From positions 1-35,703 of the forward strand of contig JAGHUU010000184.1 of assembly GCA_018064695.1 (NCBI GenBank): a stretch of 35,703 nt of DNA. The letters are read 5' to 3'. The notes under the pieces are model-generated. The model was not told where the DNA came from. It made no database searches and worked only from the letters and a program-made list of their open reading frames with translations. The first letter of the stretch is position 1, and each line of letters begins with the position of its first letter. The stretch comes from Candidatus Blautia equi. GTDB taxonomy: Bacteria; Bacillota; Clostridia; Lachnospirales; Lachnospiraceae. The position numbers and the translations under genes are program-made. Of the stretch, positions 30,646 through 35,703 are shown piece by piece.

Positions 30646-31779
30646 TTATTCTTCCGGTTTCACAGATGCTTCCAGATCTGCAATATAAAGGTCTTCCTCT
30701 TCCATCGCTTTATAGATTTGTGCTCTCGTATAATAGCTCTGGGATAAGTTATATCCGTTTTCGATACAGGCAGTCATATCTGCCAGCGCGTTTTCGTAAT
30801 CCTCTTTGTCTGTATAGCAGGATGCTCTGTAGGTTCTGGCCTCATCTGCAAGTGGGGATTCCGCATCGATCAGTGCGGTCAGCTCCTCCAGTGCGCCGTC
30901 TGCATCTCCCTGACTCATAAGGCAGAGGGCAATGTTTCTGGTGCTCTCATCCTGATAGCTCTCTTTCTCACGGCTGGTCTTATAATTCTCAATAGCAGCC
31001 TCATAATCTTCTTTCATCATTTTGCAGACAGCCAGATTATAGTAGATTCCATCGTAATCCCATCCGGCCTCCAGACCTTCTGCAAATCCGGCTTCCGCCT
31101 CGTCATAGCTGCCTTTATTCAGCATACAGATAAGGCTGTTGTAGGATGCTGCCTGTGAGTAGTCCTCGTTCTCCATGCAGGAGGCAAAGTTCTCAATAGC
31201 TTTGTCATAAAGACCGATCTCCATCTGATAAAGAGCATTCTCAAAAGCAGCTTCTGTCTCGGTCACGCCGGTGGACTGGATGTAGGTTTCGTATGTCTCG
31301 GAGGCTTTGTCTGCATCTCCCATAAGCTCATAGATCTGAGCCAGAGTTCCGTCCATCTCCTGCTCACCGGTGAGCTCCATGTAAGTCTGAATGTTATCCA
31401 CTGCTGCCTCATAGTCCATCTGGTCCAGAAGGATCTGGATCTTTACAAGATAGGCATCGGAAAGGTCTGCCTGATAGGCGATGGCCTGATCCAGAGCTTC
31501 TACAGCGGAATCGGTCTCACCGTTGATGGTGTCAATACAGCCCTTTTTCAGATAAAGATCTGCCAGCAGCTCCTCGCTGACGGTATCCTCATTGCAGTAC
31601 GTAAAGCATGCATCCACATACTCCTCTGCCTTTTCATAATCACCTTTTGTGATATAGTTGGAAGCCAGTGTATAGTAGGCATCCAGCTTCTGGATCTCAT
31701 CTGTATTCAGCTCTGCGTGGGTGGTGGTTCCTGCAAGTATCATTCCGGCCATAAGGGCTAACACGATTTTTTTCTTCAT
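30646..31779 (-). CDS. Secreted tetratricopeptide-repeat protein, 377 aa
   Basis: The mature part is nearly all TPR helices. A signal peptide (MKKKIVLALMAGMILAGTTTHA, residues 1-22) ends in an A-x-A-like site without a lipobox cysteine, so it is likely exported and released or held by interaction. About nine to ten TPR-type units follow from residue 30 to the end; clear ones read YYTLASNYITKGDYEKAEEY, LYQMEIGLYDKAIENF, YYNLAVCKMMKEDYEAAIENY and YRASCYTDKEDYENALADM. It is strongly acidic. The frame is open 43 codons further upstream, but that part overlaps the promoter, and AGAGG nine bases before the ATG at 31779 supports this start. TPR proteins bind other proteins; shared promoter layout with the giant surface-protein gene suggests co-regulation. 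Confidence 0.85.
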   Translation of the reverse strand: MKKKIVLALMAGMILAGTTTHAELNTDEIQKLDAYYTLASNYITKGDYEKAEEYVDACFTYCNEDTVSEELLADLYLKKGCIDTINGETDSAVEALDQAIAYQADLSDAYLVKIQILLDQMDYEAAVDNIQTYMELTGEQEMDGTLAQIYELMGDADKASETYETYIQSTGVTETEAAFENALYQMEIGLYDKAIENFASCMENEDYSQAASYNSLICMLNKGSYDEAEAGFAEGLEAGWDYDGIYYNLAVCKMMKEDYEAAIENYKTSREKESYQDESTRNIALCLMSQGDADGALEELTALIDAESPLADEARTYRASCYTDKEDYENALADMTACIENGYNLSQSYYTRAQIYKAMEEEDLYIADLEASVKPEE

Positions 31780-31843
31780 ATTTAATAACCTCTTTTCTGC
31801 GTTCTCACATAGGGAATTTATTCCCGGTCCATTGTATTGCTTT

Positions 31844-31895
31844 ATTATAATCCCCTTATGGTTACAAAACAGATACCAAACAGTCACTAAAACGA
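31844..31895 (-). promoter_or_regulatory. Promoter of the TPR gene with 11-bp phased repeats
   Basis: Three consecutive 11-mers on the minus strand, TCGTTTTAGTG (31885-31895), ACTGTTTGGTA (31874-31884) and TCTGTTTTGTA (31863-31873), are followed after exactly 13 bases by a perfect TATAAT (31844-31849). Consensus with the giant-gene promoter is (A/T)CTGTTT-x-GT(G/A). The -35 region is again poor. Confidence 0.7.
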
Positions 31896-31941
31896 CACTC
31901 TCTGACAAATTTTTTTAAACTACCAGTCTTTCCCGTGACAG

Positions 31942-31973
31942 AAAAAGCCCGCTCCCGTTTATTTCGGGAGCGG
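31942..31973 (-). terminator. Terminator of the giant adhesin-like gene
   Basis: On the minus strand CCGCTCCCG pairs perfectly with CGGGAGCGG around a seven-base loop, followed by GC and five T residues. It lies 27 bases after the stop codon at 32000, upstream of the TPR promoter. Confidence 0.9.
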
Positions 31974-31999
31974 ACCTTTCTTTGTTTCCTGGAATGTTT

Positions 32000-34900
32000 T
32001 TACTTATTCAGAAGTTTGGAAATGCTGAGTCTGAATTCTTTGTCAGGATGTGCTTCCTTAAATTCAGTAAACTCATCCATGGTGAGGATCACATAGCCTG
32101 CATAGCCATTGTTTCCGTTACCATTTCCGTCTTTATCCCAGCCGTTTTCAGTGTCAATAAAGATATCTATCTGGAGCTTATCATTCACATTGATCGGCTG
32201 CCATGTAAATGTGTCGTTTACAACACTGAGAAGGATCAGAGGGTATTCCTCACCTACACCCAGTTCCATCACATCAATTGCTCCGCCGATACCAAGATAT
32301 TTTGTAAGATCCAGGGTCACTTTTGCAGGAAGTTTAGGCTTCTTATTCTTGCCAAACAATCCGCCCATAGCAAAGTTACGTGTTGCAAACCGGTCTTCCT
32401 TCATGAGATCCAGAAGGATTTTCTGTGCCGGATTCTTACCGGTCTGTTCCATGTAATTTCTGATCTTATATACATCCTTACTGCTGCCCTTCTCCGGAAC
32501 CATATAATCAGAGTAGAATTTGTCATCATAGTAGAATGCTCCACCCCTCACATCTTTGGTTCCCAGTTCATTGAAGTCTGCCAGTTCATTGGATCTTGAG
32601 AGAATTTCCTGTGCCAGTTTTACCTGACCGGCAATGTCCTTAGGATCCAGTGCATTATATTTTGAGATCAGACTTGCCATAGTCTCTTTACTCAGATCAG
32701 GTGCCGGAGCAGGTTCCGGAGTTGGTGTTGGAACCGGTCTTGTGGAATGATTTACATTTACATCCGGATTCTTACTATCATCCACCTTCAGATTATTATT
32801 CCATTCCCTCTTGTCACTACCTAAAAGAGCACCATCTTTCACAGCCTTTCCGGTAATCTTCCACTTATCAAATCTCACGATTTCTGTCTTCAGCTTATCC
32901 TTGCTGCTGACAGCTGAGTTACGAATGGAAATATATGGCAGGGCACTTCCGGATAAAGTTCCGACACTGTTCGCATGTCCGTATAAGCCATCGGCATCTG
33001 CGTCTGTTTTAAAATTCATATTGCCGGATTTTTCTACAGAAGCTCTCAGAACCGCATCGGAGCTGTCGGATCTCCAGGCGAGATCCGCACCTTCTATACT
33101 GATCGTACTGGAGATGTCTGCTTTCGTATCAATGAATGCGTTTGCAGTTGCTTTCAAGCCGTCCTGATCAGATTCAGCATATGCATCATAGTTGACAGCA
33201 CCCAGCTCAGCTTTTATGGAAGGACTGTAACCGAGAAGTGTGATCAGTTTTTCCGGATCCGGATTACCTGCGGCATTCGTTGTTCCCATAAGATTGATTC
33301 CTGACTTCAGTGTCAGAGAGTCCTTAACCCGTGCATCCGCTGTTCCGGCACCACTCTTCTGTTCGATCTCCGAATGGGATTTCAGACTGCCAAGACCTGT
33401 TGCTGCATGAAGACTGAATCCTGCATTCTCCAGAGAGGAGGCTTCCAGGTTCGCACCTTCATAAATATTGATATTGCTGGTATTTTTCACAGTAGTAGCT
33501 GCCTGTGCGGTCTTGCTTCCGCCCAGATCCATTGCATCCACATACACTCTGGTAGAAAGCTTATCGTTTTTACCGGCAGTGACATCAATGGAAAGAGCCT
33601 TCTCTGCCACAATGCTTGCCTTCTTCTCAATATCTGCTTTGACGTTTCTCTCTAACTTACTGGTTGTATAAACATCTCCGCCATCAAAGAGAGACTTGCT
33701 GTCAGAGGTTGTGGAGGTTGTAAGATCTGCTGCATTGTCATTGCTGATCTTAAAGCTTTCTGCATTCACCTTTGCATTTTCGCCTACCAGGAATCGCACA
33801 TCGGAAACAGCCTCTGTTTTACCGGAGATCGAACCCACATTGATTCCTGACCAGGAACTTCCGCCTCCGGATACAGACTGTGCTTTTTCGTTGTCTACTG
33901 CATTCATAGTAACTGCGTTAGCCTTAACCGATGCGTTCTTATCCAATCCCAGAAGGGTATTATATTTACTGGTGGCATCAAGGGAACCGGATTTAATATT
34001 TACTAAGGAAACCTCTGTATTATTCTTCAGCTGAGATACAACAGAACCTTCATTCTTAGCCTGAATATCTACATTTCCTTTAGCCTCGATGCTGGTGCCT
34101 TCTCCGATCAGAGCCTGAACTTTCTGACTTCCGATCTTAGCATTTACATCAGCTGCATATACATCGAGTCCCTGGACTTTAGCCGGGCTGGCACCGGTTG
34201 CATTTACATTTGTATTTGCATTTGCGGATACTCTCACATCTTTTTCAGTCGTGATCTTTGTATTTGTAATATCAGCTTTCACTTTCTCTTCGCTGATGGC
34301 CTCGACTTTCGTAGAACCGCCGGATACCAGACCTACATTTGCATTCTTCTGGATCAGAGAAGCATCAGATCTTGTTCCGGTACTTTCAGCAATTACCTCT
34401 GCACTGACTGCTTTGATGGAATCTTTTCCGTTACCTTTGATCTCAGCAATGGCGCTTCCCTCTACAGTACTCTTGCTTCTGTTCAGAGCGCCGCTTGCCA
34501 GGCTAACCTTCACACCGCCTTTACCTGCTCCATCTTCAATGGCAGAATCAGCCTTCTGGTTGATATAAGTATCTTTCACAGAGATTCCCAGTTCCAGATC
34601 CATTATGTTCTCATTCTCCAGACGTGCAGTCTGATTTGTGCTGACTGCAGCCTCTGCAAAGTTGCCGATAAGATCCAGTGTGGAAGCCTTAAATACGGAA
34701 GGCGCTGCAATCTTAGCATTAGCAGTCACATCACCATTCACTGTCACTGCGACGCCCTGTGCACGTTTCTGTGCTGCCGCGTCGACCAGCTCGTTGTAAG
34801 CCCAAAGACCAGGTCTGTTATGTGCTGTTAACCATGCCTTCAGTTCTTTCTCTTCTTTATTATAGTTTGTCAGCTTATTGGCAAGCTCCTGTTTTGCCTT

Positions 34901-35703
34901 CTTTATATCCTCTGCGGCACTTCCGCCCACATTGCCCATCTGGTTCAGCTGTTCTTTCAGGAGCTTTATCGTTGCCTGCACTTTTGCGAGTCGCTGCTCC
35001 TTTTCATCAAATACTGCTTTCTTTTCCAGATACTCGTCGTATTTCTCCTGGATGGCATCCATTTCTTCCTGGCTTACATTATCCAGTCCATGGATCACGC
35101 CTGCATTTTTAACATACGCTGATGCGGTGGTATCTGCTGCTGCTTTTGCACTGTTGAATGCGATATCCACAGCTTTGATCTTAACACCGCCGCCGGAGGT
35201 CTGTGCATAAGCATCGGCCTTTGCAGTATAATCTGTCTTTACGGTCAGCTGGCGGGTGGTCAGTTCTGCATCCTTCTCCACTTCAACTTTTGCATTCAAT
35301 CTGTCTTTGGAGATTGCGTTGGCAATCACAGCGCTTGCTCCAATGAAGCCGTCTTTTGTATTTTCAATGCGGGTAGCTACGGAAGCGTCTCCATTGTTGG
35401 TTACTGCAAGAGAGCCTGTGTTCAGATCCTTTGCATTGACCTGGGCGGAGGTATAGCTCTTTCCGATGGCCTCTGCCACGCTGACACTGCCGCCTACCAC
35501 ATTCTTGCCGGATAAGGTAAGGCTTGCCAGTACAGGTGCGGCACCATCTGCGGTCTTATCTCTGTTCATCTCCGCGTGGACATCTGTTCCGCCGTTTACT
35601 TTGAGCTTTCCTCCGGATATTGCAGCGATCTGCTCAGACTCATTCAGTGCAATAACTACAGATGCACTTACATCCTCTGCAGCTGCAGTAATATACTTCA
35701 TAT
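32000..35703 (-). CDS. Giant repetitive adhesin-like protein (LktA-like), C-terminal part
   Basis: The visible 1233 residues are the C-terminal part; the frame runs off the right edge, so start, signal peptide and promoter are unseen. Most of it consists of irregular beta-helix-like repeats rich in Ala, Ser, Asn, Lys and Val (patterns such as INTKITTEKDVRVSANANTN), resembling the leukotoxin LktA-type filamentous adhesins. A coiled-coil-like insert lies at about residues 229-305 (EEMDAIQEKYDEYLEKK...KELKAWL). After a Pro-rich linker (RPVPTPTPEPAPAPD, near 1000) a compact C-terminal domain of about 230 residues follows. No LPxTG motif or membrane anchor ends the protein, so it may be secreted or held non-covalently. 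The LktA assignment rests on compositional resemblance; toxin activity is not implied. Confidence 0.7.
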   Translation of the reverse strand, partial: MKYITAAAEDVSASVVIALNESEQIAAISGGKLKVNGGTDVHAEMNRDKTADGAAPVLASLTLSGKNVVGGSVSVAEAIGKSYTSAQVNAKDLNTGSLAVTNNGDASVATRIENTKDGFIGASAVIANAISKDRLNAKVEVEKDAELTTRQLTVKTDYTAKADAYAQTSGGGVKIKAVDIAFNSAKAAADTTASAYVKNAGVIHGLDNVSQEEMDAIQEKYDEYLEKKAVFDEKEQRLAKVQATIKLLKEQLNQMGNVGGSAAEDIKKAKQELANKLTNYNKEEKELKAWLTAHNRPGLWAYNELVDAAAQKRAQGVAVTVNGDVTANAKIAAPSVFKASTLDLIGNFAEAAVSTNQTARLENENIMDLELGISVKDTYINQKADSAIEDGAGKGGVKVSLASGALNRSKSTVEGSAIAEIKGNGKDSIKAVSAEVIAESTGTRSDASLIQKNANVGLVSGGSTKVEAISEEKVKADITNTKITTEKDVRVSANANTNVNATGASPAKVQGLDVYAADVNAKIGSQKVQALIGEGTSIEAKGNVDIQAKNEGSVVSQLKNNTEVSLVNIKSGSLDATSKYNTLLGLDKNASVKANAVTMNAVDNEKAQSVSGGGSSWSGINVGSISGKTEAVSDVRFLVGENAKVNAESFKISNDNAADLTTSTTSDSKSLFDGGDVYTTSKLERNVKADIEKKASIVAEKALSIDVTAGKNDKLSTRVYVDAMDLGGSKTAQAATTVKNTSNINIYEGANLEASSLENAGFSLHAATGLGSLKSHSEIEQKSGAGTADARVKDSLTLKSGINLMGTTNAAGNPDPEKLITLLGYSPSIKAELGAVNYDAYAESDQDGLKATANAFIDTKADISSTISIEGADLAWRSDSSDAVLRASVEKSGNMNFKTDADADGLYGHANSVGTLSGSALPYISIRNSAVSSKDKLKTEIVRFDKWKITGKAVKDGALLGSDKREWNNNLKVDDSKNPDVNVNHSTRPVPTPTPEPAPAPDLSKETMASLISKYNALDPKDIAGQVKLAQEILSRSNELADFNELGTKDVRGGAFYYDDKFYSDYMVPEKGSSKDVYKIRNYMEQTGKNPAQKILLDLMKEDRFATRNFAMGGLFGKNKKPKLPAKVTLDLTKYLGIGGAIDVMELGVGEEYPLILLSVVNDTFTWQPINVNDKLQIDIFIDTENGWDKDGNGNGNNGYAGYVILTMDEFTEFKEAHPDKEFRLSISKLLNK

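Noticed and set aside
1-35703. CRISPR arrays, rRNA genes, insertion sequences with transposase genes
   Set aside because: No regularly spaced short repeats, rRNA sequence or transposase/integrase open frame was recognised anywhere in the window.

Overview
The window looks like the chromosome of a low-to-mid GC Gram-positive gut bacterium, most probably a Lachnospiraceae-type member of Clostridia. This is an inference from strong AGGAGG-type ribosome binding sites, a PKTG-anchored surface protein with pilin-type isopeptide repeats, a stand-alone Mrp/Mbh-like antiporter operon, and a LytS-type kinase paired with a regulator carrying a SARP/OmpR-like winged helix. No species can be fixed from sequence reading alone. 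Nearly all genes are on the minus strand; the CapA-like gene and an XRE regulator are the exceptions.

Left end (1-2.4 kb): a visibly AT-rich three-gene operon (a lone MNT nucleotidyltransferase and two unrecognised membrane proteins) lies immediately 3' of a tRNA-Lys(CTT) gene. The 3' end of the tRNA is duplicated as a 17-21 bp direct repeat about 154 bp away, beside strong hairpins and an inverted copy of the T-arm. This is the usual architecture of an integration hot spot, so the left flank may be a small genomic island.

Housekeeping block (2.4-5.4 kb): trmB follows an ATC-hydrolase-family gene, then comes an intergenic region with a cluster of DnaA-box-like sites and three 41-bp tandem repeats, then trxB (thioredoxin reductase). 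A 167-bp long imperfect palindrome separates trxB from the next operon.

Antiporter operon (5.6-15.1 kb, minus strand): ten tightly packed or overlapping genes encode MrpE, MrpF, MrpG, an MbhD-like protein, an MbhE-MrpB fusion, MrpC and four different antiporter-like (NuoL/M/N-type) subunits. The key Glu and Lys residues are visible in all four. No hydrogenase, ferredoxin-binding or other redox subunit is present in the window, so the complex is most simply a cation/proton antiporter with an expanded set of channel subunits.

Surface and signalling region (15.3-35.7 kb): a CapA-family protein with a Tyr/Asp-rich tail; a 3309-residue cell-wall protein with about 15 Spy0128/FctA-like isopeptide domains; a small unknown protein; a divergent XRE regulator with a palindromic operator candidate; a kinase/response-regulator pair; a secreted TPR protein; and the C-terminal 1234 codons (1233 residues in the visible reading frame) of a giant repetitive adhesin-like protein that runs off the right edge.

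The most interesting link is that the promoters of the giant isopeptide protein and of the TPR protein carry the same layout: three 11-bp units in tandem, exactly 13 bp upstream of a perfect TATAAT, with poor -35 elements. Tandem 11-bp phasing is the known binding mode of SARP-type winged helices, and the response regulator encoded between these two genes has such an output domain. The sequence therefore predicts a local regulon in which the two-component system switches on a giant surface stalk and a secreted TPR partner.
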